From Planctomycetota bacterium (GTDB lineage: Bacteria; Planctomycetota; UBA1135; UBA2386): DNA of 64,000 bases. This document shows positions 48,639 through 57,568 of the stretch, one piece after another (the first letter of the stretch is position 1; each line of letters opens with the position of its first letter). A program made the position numbers and the translations under genes. The DNA lies in assembly GCA_020848735.1 (NCBI GenBank), contig JADLHO010000170.1, positions 1 through 64,000 on the forward strand. The letters are read 5' to 3'. Under the pieces are notes generated by a model. That model saw only the letters and a list, made by a program, of their open reading frames with translations, searched no databases and was not told where the DNA came from.

Positions 48639-49589
48639 ATGCTCGCCACGGACCGGAACCAGTCCCACTCCGATTCGCGCCTGACCTTGAGCCCCGCGCC
48701 CGTCGTCTCGATCGGTCTTCCCGTCTACAACGGGGAACGCTATCTCGCCAAGACGCTGGACGCCCTGCTCGCGCAGTCCTTCCGCGACTTCGAGATCGTC
48801 ATCTCCGACAACGCGTCGACCGATGCGACGCCGAGGATCTGCCGCGACGCCGCGCTCCGCGACCCGCGGATCCGCTACCACCGCCAGTCGACCAATCTCG
48901 GCGCCGCCGCGAACTACAACCACGTCTTCGCCCTCGCCCGCGGTCGCTACTTCCGCTGGAACGCGGCCGACGACTTCGTCGCGCCGCACGCCCTCGGGCA
49001 CTGCGTGGAGTTCCTGCGGGCGCATCCCGAGTTCGTGCTCGCCTACCCGCAGACGAAGATCATCGACGCGGAGGGTCGCGAGCTCGAAGACTACGACGAC
49101 GGGCTCGACCTCCGCGACCCGTCGGTGACGCACCGGATCGACGTCGTGCTCCAGCGCACCAAGGAGTGCAACGCGGTCTTCGGCCTGATCGACGCCGAGC
49201 GCCTGCGGCAGACGCAGCTGATCGGCCGCTTCGTCGGCTCCGACCACATCCTCCTCTTCGAGCTCGCGCTGCGCGGCCCGTTCGCCGAGCTACCGGGCTC
49301 CTGGTTCTATCGCCGCACGCACGAGGCCGCGTCGAGCGCCGACAAGAGCGCGGAGCGCCAACGCGAGTTCTACGACCCGCGGAACGAGGATGCGGAGTTC
49401 CTCAAGAGCTGCCACGAGCGCACGCGACGGCACTTCCGCGAGGCCTTCGCCGCCGTGCGTCGCACGCGGCTCCCCTTCTTCACCCGTCTGCGCTGCCTCT
49501 GGACCGTGTTCCGCATCGGCATCGCGTCGCGGCGCCACATGATCGAGGAGTTCCGGCGCGCACGGCTCGCGAGCGGGAGCACGCGGTGA
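48639..49589 (+). CDS. Family 2 glycosyltransferase
   Basis: A 316-residue GT-A glycosyltransferase: VVSIGLPVYNGERYLAKTLD, ALLAQSFRDFEIVISDNAST, GRYFRWNAADDFVAPHALGH (the DxD-like metal site), then an acceptor domain. There is no membrane helix. The start is a choice between ATG 48594, which overlaps a promoter-like hexamer, and ATG 48639, which follows an AGAAGAAG purine tract; the latter is preferred. It overlaps the ABC permease gene by four bases (GTGA) and is the first gene of the polysaccharide export/regulation operon. Confidence 0.85.
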   Translation: MLATDRNQSHSDSRLTLSPAPVVSIGLPVYNGERYLAKTLDALLAQSFRDFEIVISDNASTDATPRICRDAALRDPRIRYHRQSTNLGAAANYNHVFALARGRYFRWNAADDFVAPHALGHCVEFLRAHPEFVLAYPQTKIIDAEGRELEDYDDGLDLRDPSVTHRIDVVLQRTKECNAVFGLIDAERLRQTQLIGRFVGSDHILLFELALRGPFAELPGSWFYRRTHEAASSADKSAERQREFYDPRNEDAEFLKSCHERTRRHFREAFAAVRRTRLPFFTRLRCLWTVFRIGIASRRHMIEEFRRARLASGSTR

Positions 49590-50398
49590 CGCACGCGACG
49601 GCCCACACGCCGTTCGGCGGCAAGGAGCTCTGGGCCTATCGGGAGCTGTTCTGGTTCCTGGTCTGGCGCGACGTGAAGGTCCGCTACAAGCAGACGCTCT
49701 TCGGTGCCGCCTGGGCCGTGCTGCAACCCGTCATGACGATGGTCGTCTTCCTGTTCATCGGGAAGCTCGCCGCGCTGTCGACGGAAGGACTGCCCGCGCC
49801 CGTCTTCTGGCTCGCGGCCCTCGTGCCGTGGACCTACTTCGCCAACGCCCTCAACGGCGCCGGGCAGAGCCTCGTCGCCAACTCGCAGCTGCTCACCAAG
49901 GTCTGGTTCCCCCGCATCACGCTGCCGGCCGCACCCGTGCTGGCCGGGCTCGTCGACCTTTGCATCGCGACGCTCGTGCTGCTGGTGGTGATCCTCGCCT
50001 ACGGCATCGTGCCCTCGCCGCTCGTGCTGATCTGGCCGCTGCTCGTGCTGGCCACCGCGGCGACCGCGCTCGGCTTCGGTCTGATCGCCGCGGCGCTGAA
50101 CGTGCGCTACCGGGACGTGAAGTACGCGCTGCCCTTCCTCGTGCAGTTCTGGATGTTCGCGTCGCCGGTGCTCTGGTCGTGGGACGAGGCGCGCAATCTC
50201 GAGTCACCGGCGCTGCGCGTGGCCCTCACGCTGAATCCGATGTGCGGGCTGATCGATGCCTTCCGTGGCTCGCTCGTCGGCGCCGGGAGCATCGACTGGA
50301 CCGCCCTCGCGGTGTCGCTCGTGACCGCGGTGATCGTCCTCGCCGTGGGGCTGCGCTGGTTCCACCGCACCGAACGCGCGTTCGCGGACCTGGTGTGA
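49586..50398 (+). CDS. Polysaccharide ABC exporter permease (Wzm/TagG-like)
   Basis: A 270-residue ABC-2 type permease with six predicted membrane helices and the usual O-antigen/teichoic-acid exporter motifs: ELFWFLVWRDVKVRYKQTLF near the N-terminus, then GAAWAVLQPVMTMVVFLFIG, later ALNVRYRDVKYALPFLVQFW and the final helix VTAVIVLAVGLRWFHRTERA. It exports a preassembled, lipid-linked polysaccharide across the cytoplasmic membrane with the ATPase encoded seven bases downstream. It starts with GTG, overlapping the GT2 stop. Confidence 0.92.
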   Translation: MTHATAHTPFGGKELWAYRELFWFLVWRDVKVRYKQTLFGAAWAVLQPVMTMVVFLFIGKLAALSTEGLPAPVFWLAALVPWTYFANALNGAGQSLVANSQLLTKVWFPRITLPAAPVLAGLVDLCIATLVLLVVILAYGIVPSPLVLIWPLLVLATAATALGFGLIAAALNVRYRDVKYALPFLVQFWMFASPVLWSWDEARNLESPALRVALTLNPMCGLIDAFRGSLVGAGSIDWTALAVSLVTAVIVLAVGLRWFHRTERAFADLV

Positions 50399-50405
50399 AG
50401 CTGCC

Positions 50406-51665
50406 ATGACGACGGCCATCTCGGTTCGCGGCCTCGGCAAGCGCTACCGCCTCGGCGAGCATCTCGGCGAGACGATGCTGCGCGAGGCGATCGCCAGGCT
50501 GTTCCGTCGCCCCGCGCGCGCCCCCGACGCATCGCGCGAGCTCTGGGCGCTGCGCGACGTCTCGTTCGACGTGCAGCAGGGCGAGGTCGTCGGCCTCGTC
50601 GGCCGGAACGGCGCCGGCAAGAGCACGCTGCTCAAGGTGCTCTCGCGCATCACGTATCCGACGATGGGTTCCATCGCGGTCGCCGGTCGTCTCGCCTCGC
50701 TGCTCGAGGTCGGCACGGGCTTCCACGACGAACTCAGCGGCCGCGAGAACATCTACCTCAACGGTTCGATCCTCGGCATGCGTCGGCGCGAGATCGACGC
50801 GCGCCTCGACGACATCGTCGCCTTCAGCGGCGTCGAGCGATTCCTCGACACGCCGATCAAGCGCTACTCGAGTGGCATGCGCCTGCGACTCGGTTTCGCC
50901 GTCGCGGCGCATCTCGATCCGGAGATCCTGCTCGTCGACGAGGTGCTCGCCGTCGGCGACGCGGAGTTCCAACGCAAGTGCCTGGACGCGATGTCGGAGC
51001 TGCGCTCCGGCGGCCGCACGGTGCTCTTCGTCTCGCACAACATGGCGGCGGTCGAGAACCTCTGCTCGCGGGCGCTGTGGATCGACGGCGGCACGGTGCG
51101 CCAGGACGGCAAGGCCACGGACGTGATCCGTGCCTACCTCGCGACCTTCGGCAGCGGCGGCGGCACGCGCATCGATCTCAAGGACCGCGACAACCGCCGC
51201 GGCGACGGTCGCATCCGCTTCACGGGCATCGAGGTGCTCGATACCGACGGCAACCCGCTCCCGCTCGTCCGGGCCGGCGACGCGTTGAAGCTCCGCCTCG
51301 CCTTCGACGTCGGCGAGCGCATCGAGGAGCCGCACTTCGGGGTCGAGATCCACACCGACCTCGGCACGCGGGTCACGGAGATGAGCACCTGGGGCTGCGG
51401 TCACGAGATCCCGGTGCTCGAGCCGGGCGCGGGCACGCTCGACCTCGACATCACGATGCTCAACCTGATGCCCGGTCGCTACCACGTGTCGCTCTGGGCG
51501 GAGCGGCCGGGGCCGGTGCACTTCGACGTGCTCGATCGCTGTGCGGTGATCGACGTCGAGACGTCCAACTACTACGGCTCGGGCCGCGGCATCGACGGCA
51601 AGCTCGGCGTCGTCTTCCTGCCGTGCCGATGGACGAGCGGCACGCCGGCGACGCGCGCGACGTGA
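50406..51665 (+). CDS. Polysaccharide ABC exporter ATPase with C-terminal glycan-binding domain (Wzt-like)
   Basis: A 419-residue protein. The N-terminal ATPase domain has Walker A GRNGAGKST, the signature YSSGMRLRLGFA, Walker B ILLVDEVLAVGD and the H-loop VSHNM. Residues about 260-410 are a beta-sandwich (GIEVLDTDGNPLPLVRAGDA, NLMPGRYHVSLWAERPG) like the carbohydrate-binding C-terminal domain of Wzt, which recognises the finished end of the exported polymer. This implies chain termination by a capped or modified end before export. The stop overlaps the GT4 start (GTGA). Confidence 0.93.
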   Translation: MTTAISVRGLGKRYRLGEHLGETMLREAIARLFRRPARAPDASRELWALRDVSFDVQQGEVVGLVGRNGAGKSTLLKVLSRITYPTMGSIAVAGRLASLLEVGTGFHDELSGRENIYLNGSILGMRRREIDARLDDIVAFSGVERFLDTPIKRYSSGMRLRLGFAVAAHLDPEILLVDEVLAVGDAEFQRKCLDAMSELRSGGRTVLFVSHNMAAVENLCSRALWIDGGTVRQDGKATDVIRAYLATFGSGGGTRIDLKDRDNRRGDGRIRFTGIEVLDTDGNPLPLVRAGDALKLRLAFDVGERIEEPHFGVEIHTDLGTRVTEMSTWGCGHEIPVLEPGAGTLDLDITMLNLMPGRYHVSLWAERPGPVHFDVLDRCAVIDVETSNYYGSGRGIDGKLGVVFLPCRWTSGTPATRAT

Positions 51666-52897
51666 CCATCGCCTTCGTCAATCAGCCCTGGAATCCCTTC
51701 CTGCCCCCCGTGCAGGGCGGGTCGATCGCGATCTGGAACGACCGCGTCGCGCGCGTGCTGGCCGAGGATCCGACGATGCGGGTCGTCCTGCTCGGCGGGA
51801 CGAAGGAACCGCGCATGGTGAGCCGCACCGACGGCCGCCTCGCCTTCCGCGCCGTGCCCCTGCGCTACGGGCCGAAGCTCGAACGGTGGCGCGCACGCCT
51901 CGGGCTCGACCGGGATCCGCGCTCACCGCGGCTGCTCGCGCCGTCGGTCTACGCATCCTTCGCGCGGCGCGTGCTGCGCGTCGCCGTCGCCGAGGACCCA
52001 CGCGTGCTCCACGTGCACAACCTCGCCCAGCTCCTGCCGATCGCGCGCACCCTGCTGCCGCGCGCGCGGCTCGTGCTGCACATGCACTGCGAGTGGCTCT
52101 CGCAGCTCGATGCCGCCTGGATGTACGGACTCGCGCGCCACGCCGATGCGATCGTCGGCTGCAGCGAGCACGTGACCGCGACGATCCGCGCCGCACACCC
52201 GGGACTCGCCGCGCGCTGCGTCGCCGTGCCCGACGGCGTCGACGTCGCGAGCTTCGCACCGCGGCCCACGCCGCGCGGCGGACGGCGCATCGTGCTCTTC
52301 GTCGGGCGCATCTCCCCCGAGAAGGGCCTGCACGTCCTGTTGCCCGCGTTCGCGAGGCTCTGCGCCGACCGCGACGATCTCGAGCTCCACATCGCCGGCC
52401 CCGATGCGACGACGCCGCAGGCGATCCTCGTCGACCTCGCGCTCGAACCCCGCGTACGCGCGCTCGCGCGCTGGTACGAAGGCGACTACCTCGCCGCGCT
52501 CCGTGCACAGGCCGCGCCCCTCGGCGACCGCGTACGCTTCCTCGGCACCGTCCCCCAGGACCAGCTGCCGGACTGCTACGCGCGCGCCAGCGTCGTCGTG
52601 CAACCCTCGCTGTACGAGTCGTTCGGCATGCCGATCATCGAGGCGATGGCGTGCGAGCGGGCCGTCGTCGCCTGTCGCGCCGGCGGCATGACGGAGCTCG
52701 TCGACGACGGCGAGGACGGCCTGCTGGTCGAACCGGACGATGCCGTCGCGCTGGCCGATGCGCTGGCATCGCTGCTCGACGACGACGCGCGGCGCACGCG
52801 CCTCGCCGCCGCGGGTCTGCGCAAGGCGCGGGCGCGCTTCGCCTGGGAGCACGTGGCGCGCGCGGTGCGTGCGGTGCACGAGGGGGAGCGTCCATGA
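51662..52897 (+). CDS. Family 4 glycosyltransferase
   Basis: A 411-residue GT-B enzyme. Features are the N-terminal acceptor loop (FVNQPWNPFLPPVQGGS), VLHVHNLAQLLPIARTLLPR, the linker VAVPDGVDVASFAP, the donor-domain start RRIVLFVGRISPEKGLHVLL and the catalytic segment QPSLYESFGMPIIEAMACER, then AVVACRAGGMTELV with the retaining-mechanism glutamates. It starts with GTG overlapping the ABC ATPase stop; an ATG at 51629 would add 11 residues. The stop overlaps the LmbE-type deacetylase (ATGA). It is part of the polysaccharide assembly set. Confidence 0.92.
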   Translation: MTIAFVNQPWNPFLPPVQGGSIAIWNDRVARVLAEDPTMRVVLLGGTKEPRMVSRTDGRLAFRAVPLRYGPKLERWRARLGLDRDPRSPRLLAPSVYASFARRVLRVAVAEDPRVLHVHNLAQLLPIARTLLPRARLVLHMHCEWLSQLDAAWMYGLARHADAIVGCSEHVTATIRAAHPGLAARCVAVPDGVDVASFAPRPTPRGGRRIVLFVGRISPEKGLHVLLPAFARLCADRDDLELHIAGPDATTPQAILVDLALEPRVRALARWYEGDYLAALRAQAAPLGDRVRFLGTVPQDQLPDCYARASVVVQPSLYESFGMPIIEAMACERAVVACRAGGMTELVDDGEDGLLVEPDDAVALADALASLLDDDARRTRLAAAGLRKARARFAWEHVARAVRAVHEGERP

Positions 52898-53790
52898 GCC
52901 TCACGTGGCGCGAGCGCTGGGCGGCGCGGCTGGATGCCCGGCTGCTCCGCGCGTCGCGACCGCTCGGGGACGCGGACCTCGCGCGCAGGACCCTGGTCCT
53001 CGCGCCGCACCCCGACGACGAGACGCTCGGCTGCGGCGGCACGATCGCCCGCCTGCGCGCGCTCGGCACGCAGGTCACCGTCGTGGTCGCCGCCGACGGC
53101 AGCCGCTCGCACCGCCACCTCATGCCCGTCGACGAACTGCGCGCGCGACGCGACGCGGAACTGCTCGCCGCCTGCGGCGAGCTGGGAGTCGGAGCGAGCG
53201 ACGTCGTGCGGCTCGGCATCGAGGACGGCACCCTGCGCGAGCACGTCGCGGCGATCGCCGACGCGGTCGCGACCCTCGTGCGCGAGCGCGGGATCGAGCG
53301 GCTCTGCATGCCCGTCGCCGCCGAGCGGATCGCCGACCATGTCGCGGTGCACGCCGCGGGTCGTGCCGTGGTACAGCGGTTGGCCGCGTTGCAGGTCTTC
53401 GAGTACCCCGTGTGGTTCTGGCACGTGTGGCCCTTCGTCCATCCGGAGGCCTACGGCGTGCGTGCGCGCCTCCGCGCCGCGCGCGAGTCCCTCGCGGCCT
53501 GGCGGGGTCTGCATCGCCTCGACCGCCGCGTCGAGCTCGGCCCGGCGAGGGCTCTCAAGCTGAACGCACTCGCCCGGCACGAGACGCAGACGCGGCGCGT
53601 GGTGGACGACCCGCGCTGGGCCACGTTGTCCGACGTCGCCGAGGGGAGCTGGCTCGCTCGCCTCCTCGGTCCCAACGAGTTCTTCGCGGTGACCGAGCCC
53701 AGGTTCGACGCGCAGACGGCGCAAGCACGCGACGAAGCCCCGGCCCCGCGACCGGACGATCCGGATATGGTCCGGCGACGCGCGACATGA
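52894..53790 (+). CDS. LmbE/PIG-L-family zinc N-deacetylase
   Basis: A 298-residue PIG-L-type deacetylase. The zinc-binding motif APHPDDETLGCGGTIARLRA and the second His region (ERIADHVAVHAAG) are intact. The family removes N-acetyl groups from GlcNAc-containing lipids and glycoconjugates; in this operon it likely deacetylates a sugar of the exported polymer or its lipid carrier (inference). It overlaps the GT4 gene upstream and the ECF sigma gene downstream by four bases each, so the enzyme is a physical bridge between biosynthesis and regulatory genes. Confidence 0.88.
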   Translation: MSLTWRERWAARLDARLLRASRPLGDADLARRTLVLAPHPDDETLGCGGTIARLRALGTQVTVVVAADGSRSHRHLMPVDELRARRDAELLAACGELGVGASDVVRLGIEDGTLREHVAAIADAVATLVRERGIERLCMPVAAERIADHVAVHAAGRAVVQRLAALQVFEYPVWFWHVWPFVHPEAYGVRARLRAARESLAAWRGLHRLDRRVELGPARALKLNALARHETQTRRVVDDPRWATLSDVAEGSWLARLLGPNEFFAVTEPRFDAQTAQARDEAPAPRPDDPDMVRRRAT

Positions 53791-54428
53791 CCGACCCGCA
53801 CATCGAGGACCCTGAACTCGTCGAGCGACTGCGCCGCGGCGACAAGGATGCACTGGCGACGCTCTTCGCCCAGCACCGGGAGCGGCTGCGGCGGATGGTC
53901 GAGTTCCGGCTGCATCCGCGCATCGCGCGTCGGATCGACCCGGACGATGTCCTGCAGGACGCCTGGCTCGACGCGGTCCTCCGCATCGAGAGCTTCGCGC
54001 AGCAGCGCGACCCATCGGTCTATCTGTGGCTGCGGCTCATCGTCGGCCAGACCATGATCGACCTGCACCGACGTCACATCGGGGCGCAGATGCGCGACGC
54101 GCGTCACGAGGTCCATCTCGGAGGAAGGGGCGGGCCCGCGATGTCGTCCGAGGCGATCTCGTTCCATCTCTCGGGGGGACTGACCTCACCGAGCAATGCG
54201 GCGGCGCGCGCCGAGCAGGCGAACCTGCTGCGCGAGGTCCTCGATCAGATGGACGACATCGACCGGGAGATCCTCGTGCTGCGGCATCTCGAGGAGCTGA
54301 CGAACTCCGAGGTCAGCAAGCTGCTCGGACTCCAACCGACGGCCGCGAGCAACCGCTACGTGCGCGCGTTGACCCGCCTCAAGGGCCTGCTGGCCGACAA
54401 GCCGGGACTGCACGATCCGGGCGCGTGA
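53787..54428 (+). CDS. ECF-type RNA polymerase sigma factor (kinase-linked group)
   Basis: A 213-residue sigma factor: region 2 (IARRIDPDDVLQDAWLDAVL, then YLWLRLIVGQTMIDLHRRH), a long linker with HEVHLGGRGGPAMSSEAISF, and region 4 (IDREILVLRHLEELTNSEVS, then KLLGLQPTAASNRYVRALTR). The linker and the association with a downstream kinase match the planctomycete kinase-linked ECF type, in which phosphorylation of the sigma factor rather than a classical anti-sigma factor is expected to control activity. Its ATG overlaps the LmbE stop, so it is translated with the polysaccharide genes. The kinase starts 28 bases later. Confidence 0.88.
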   Translation: MTDPHIEDPELVERLRRGDKDALATLFAQHRERLRRMVEFRLHPRIARRIDPDDVLQDAWLDAVLRIESFAQQRDPSVYLWLRLIVGQTMIDLHRRHIGAQMRDARHEVHLGGRGGPAMSSEAISFHLSGGLTSPSNAAARAEQANLLREVLDQMDDIDREILVLRHLEELTNSEVSKLLGLQPTAASNRYVRALTRLKGLLADKPGLHDPGA

Positions 54429-54456
54429 CGGCGCGACGGACGACGAGGCGATCGAC

Positions 54457-57400
54457 ATGACCGACCCGAGCGAAGAGCTGGATCCCCTCGAACGCCTGAT
54501 GGAGGAGTTCACGCGGGCCGTCCGGGCGGGCAAGGCGGTCGACGTGGAGGACTGGGCGCAACGGCACCCGGAGCAGGCCGACGTGATCCGCGAGCTGTTC
54601 CCCGCGATCCTCGCCGTCGAGGGCATGAAGTCCGGCAGCGATGCCGCGCGCACGCCACGCCCGGCATTCAACTTCGTCGATCGGCTCGGCGACTACCGCA
54701 TCGTCGCCGAGGTGGGACGCGGCGGCATGGGCGTCGTCTACGAGGCGGAGCAGGAGTCGCTCGGACGGCGGGTCGCCGTGAAGGTCCTGCCGCCGATGCG
54801 CGACGAGAGGCGCGTGCAGCGCTTCGAGCGCGAGGCGCGCACGGCGGCGCGGCTCCACCACACGAACATCGTCCCGATCTTCGGCGTGGGCGAGCACGAG
54901 GGCTGGCACTACTACGTGATGCCCCTGATCCGCGGCGTCGGACTCGACGCGGTGCTCGGCGCCCTGCGCGGCACGCGCCACGAGCCGCACCCGAGCGCCG
55001 TGCGCCGCATCGCCGAGCTCACGCCGCAGGAAGCGGCGAAGGGGCTGCAGACCGGGCGCTTCCGCCCCATCACGCGCGGCTCCGGCTCGGGCGACGCACT
55101 CGCTTCGGCGAGCGGTCCGGACTCCGAGGCGGCGGCGGTGATCGACGCGGAGGCGCATGGGTCCGGCGAGCTGCGCCCGGCGTCCGCCACCCCACGGCTC
55201 CCGGCGTCCGACGAGCCGGGTGCGGACGCGACCGTGTACTGGCACAGCGTCGCCGAGATCGCGCGTCAGGTCGCGGCGGCCCTCGGCTATGCGCATGCCC
55301 AGGGCGTGCTCCACCGCGACGTGAAGCCCGGCAACCTGCTGCTCGATGCGCACGGGGTCGTCTGGGTGACCGACTTCGGGCTCGCGAAGGCGATCGGCAC
55401 CGACGAGCTGACGATGTCGGGCGACCTCGTCGGCACGCTGCAGTACATGGCCCCCGAGCAGCTGCACGGGCGCTACGACGCGCGCACGGATGTGTACGGC
55501 CTGGGGCTCGTGCTCTACGAGCTGCTCACGCTGCAGCCCGCGTTCAGCGATCCCGAGCGCGGCAGCCTGCTGAAGAAGGTCGAGCAAGGTCGGCCGACGC
55601 GGCCGAGCCTGCTGCGTCCGGGCATCCCGCGCGATCTCGAGACGATCGTCCTCCTCGCTCTGCAACCCGACCCGACGCACCGCTATCAGACGGCCGCCGA
55701 CCTCGCGGACGATCTGCAGCGCTTCCTCGAGGATCGACCCGTGCGCGCGCGGCGGGCGAACGCGGTGGAGCACGCCTGGCGCTGGTGCCGCCGCAACCGC
55801 CTCGTCGCCAGTCTCGCGGCGGTCGCGATGATCAGCCTGCTCGCGGCGCTGGTCACGGGCTGGAGCGGATACGTGTCGACGCGTGACACGCTGGCCGTCG
55901 CGAAGGTCGCACGCGACGACGCGACGCGGAACTTCGCGCTCGCCAAGAAGGTGCTCGAGAACCTGTTCGACACCGCGGCCGGTCCCGACGAGTTCGAGCT
56001 CGTCGTCGACGAGGCGAGCGGCGAGGCCTCGCTGGAGTGGGTGCAACCGACGCAGCCCTCGCCCGAGACCGCGGCCATGCTCGAGACGCTGCTGCGCTTC
56101 TACGACGAGTTCGCGGCGCAGAACGCCGACGCGACCGACATGCGTCTCGAGATCGCGCACGCACATCGACGTGCGGGCGAACTCTACGCGCGGCTCCTGC
56201 GGACGGCGGAAGCGGACAAGGCCTTCGCACGCTCGCTCGAGCTCTTCCGCGAGCTCGACGCCGGTTCACGCACGCATGCGACCACGATCGCCGCGATCCA
56301 CAACCGCATGGGACGGGTCGCCCTCGACGCGAACGACGCCGAGCGCGCCCGCAGCGCCGCCGCCGCCGCCATCGCGGCGATCGACACGCTGAGCTCGCGA
56401 CCCGCACGCTTCGAGCGCGCGCGGGCGCACGAGCTCGTCGCCGGCACGATCCGCAAGGCGCCGCTCGACGAGCGCGAGCTGCGCGCACAGCAGCCCGATC
56501 GCGGTGCGCGCCGCGGCCCGCCCGGGAGCGAGCCGCGCGAAGGCCGCGAACCGGCGCGCAGGAATCCGCAGGACGGCCCGCGTGCGGATCGACCGCCGCG
56601 CGAGGAGCTGCCGGAGCCGATCGACTCGTCGGATCGCAACCGCCTGCTCGTCGAGCTGCGCACGGCGTGGGAACTCGATCAGCAGCTCACGCAGGAGGCC
56701 CCCGAGAACCCGGCCTACCAGGCCGCCGCGGCGCGCACGACGCGCTACTACGCGTGGGCGCTCGAGCGCAGTGCGCTGCCGCAGGAGCGGCTCGAACGGC
56801 GGCGCGTCCTCGAGGCGGAGATCCGGCGACTGGAGGCGCTCGCCACGCACGATGCGAAGCCCATCAACCAGCTCCGCCTGGCGCAGTCGTACCTCGCCCT
56901 GCTGCCCACGCCGCTGCCCCTGCTGCGCGGCCTCGCGCAGGCCGCGGAGTCGAAGCTCGTCGAACGCCTCGACGCGAAGCTGATCGAGCGCGTCGATCAA
57001 GCCGTCGCCATCGCCGAACGCCTGCTCGCGCGCGAGCCCGACGAAGCCGAGTACCGCTGGCTCTTCGGCGTCGCCGTGACCGAGCGCTCGCGCATCGATC
57101 TCGAGGCCGGACGCACGCCCGACCTGGATCGCCTCCGCAAGGCGGTCGAGATCCTCGCCGAGACGCGAATCGAATCGCGCATCGACGTGCAGCGTCGCCT
57201 CGCGGCCGGCGCGACCCTCGTGCGCGCGCTCCAGGCCAGCGGCGACACCGACGCCACCGCCCAGGAGCTGCAGCGCACGTTCGGCTTCCTCGAAGCCCTG
57301 CCGGCCCGCGGCACTCGCCGCGGCGCACCCGGACGCAGTGGCGTCGAGCCCTTGGGCAGCGGCCGCCCCTTGGACCCCATGGACCGCGAACACGTCGAAG

Positions 57401-57513
57401 GCGAGTTCCGGCGCCGCTTCGAGGAGCTCGGCATCGACGTGAGTTCACCGGAGGTCGGTCGCGCGATGCGGCGATTCCTCGACGCCCGGGAACGGCAGCG
57501 GCCCCCGCGCTGA
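54457..57513 (+). CDS. Membrane-anchored Ser/Thr protein kinase with inserted segment
   Basis: A 1018-residue Hanks-type kinase. An acidic N-terminal segment (LERLMEEFTRAVRAGKAVDV ... IRELFPAILAVEGM) typical of planctomycete kinases precedes the kinase domain: glycine loop GRGGMGVVY (88-96), Lys109, catalytic Asp288 (HRDVKPGN), DFG 306-308. Between the alpha-D region and the catalytic loop, residues about 172-262 are an insertion of low-complexity sequence absent from normal kinases. One membrane helix (449-473) is followed by about 540 residues with helical, TPR-like repeats and a Pro/Arg-rich linker near 690-720. It probably phosphorylates the adjacent ECF sigma factor in response to an envelope signal (inference). 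Confidence 0.9.
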   Translation: MTDPSEELDPLERLMEEFTRAVRAGKAVDVEDWAQRHPEQADVIRELFPAILAVEGMKSGSDAARTPRPAFNFVDRLGDYRIVAEVGRGGMGVVYEAEQESLGRRVAVKVLPPMRDERRVQRFEREARTAARLHHTNIVPIFGVGEHEGWHYYVMPLIRGVGLDAVLGALRGTRHEPHPSAVRRIAELTPQEAAKGLQTGRFRPITRGSGSGDALASASGPDSEAAAVIDAEAHGSGELRPASATPRLPASDEPGADATVYWHSVAEIARQVAAALGYAHAQGVLHRDVKPGNLLLDAHGVVWVTDFGLAKAIGTDELTMSGDLVGTLQYMAPEQLHGRYDARTDVYGLGLVLYELLTLQPAFSDPERGSLLKKVEQGRPTRPSLLRPGIPRDLETIVLLALQPDPTHRYQTAADLADDLQRFLEDRPVRARRANAVEHAWRWCRRNRLVASLAAVAMISLLAALVTGWSGYVSTRDTLAVAKVARDDATRNFALAKKVLENLFDTAAGPDEFELVVDEASGEASLEWVQPTQPSPETAAMLETLLRFYDEFAAQNADATDMRLEIAHAHRRAGELYARLLRTAEADKAFARSLELFRELDAGSRTHATTIAAIHNRMGRVALDANDAERARSAAAAAIAAIDTLSSRPARFERARAHELVAGTIRKAPLDERELRAQQPDRGARRGPPGSEPREGREPARRNPQDGPRADRPPREELPEPIDSSDRNRLLVELRTAWELDQQLTQEAPENPAYQAAAARTTRYYAWALERSALPQERLERRRVLEAEIRRLEALATHDAKPINQLRLAQSYLALLPTPLPLLRGLAQAAESKLVERLDAKLIERVDQAVAIAERLLAREPDEAEYRWLFGVAVTERSRIDLEAGRTPDLDRLRKAVEILAETRIESRIDVQRRLAAGATLVRALQASGDTDATAQELQRTFGFLEALPARGTRRGAPGRSGVEPLGSGRPLDPMDREHVEGEFRRRFEELGIDVSSPEVGRAMRRFLDARERQRPPR

Positions 57514-57556
57514 TCCACGGGTCCGGCCACGGCGTGCGATGGTCGCATGCGCCGCG

Positions 57557-57562
57557 TAGCCT
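57557..57562 (+). promoter_or_regulatory. -10-like TAGCCT before the fucU gene
   Basis: TAGCCT ends six bases before the ATG at 57569, the leaderless geometry seen elsewhere in the window. The intervening CAAGAG could alternatively act as a weak Shine-Dalgarno sequence. Confidence 0.35.
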
Positions 57563-57568
57563 CAAGAG

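Noticed and set aside
48594-48639. ATG 48594 as the GT2 start
   Set aside because: The codon lies inside the promoter-like TATGCT, and the 15 extra residues do not look like protein. ATG 48639 follows a purine-rich tract. This remains a judgement, not proof.
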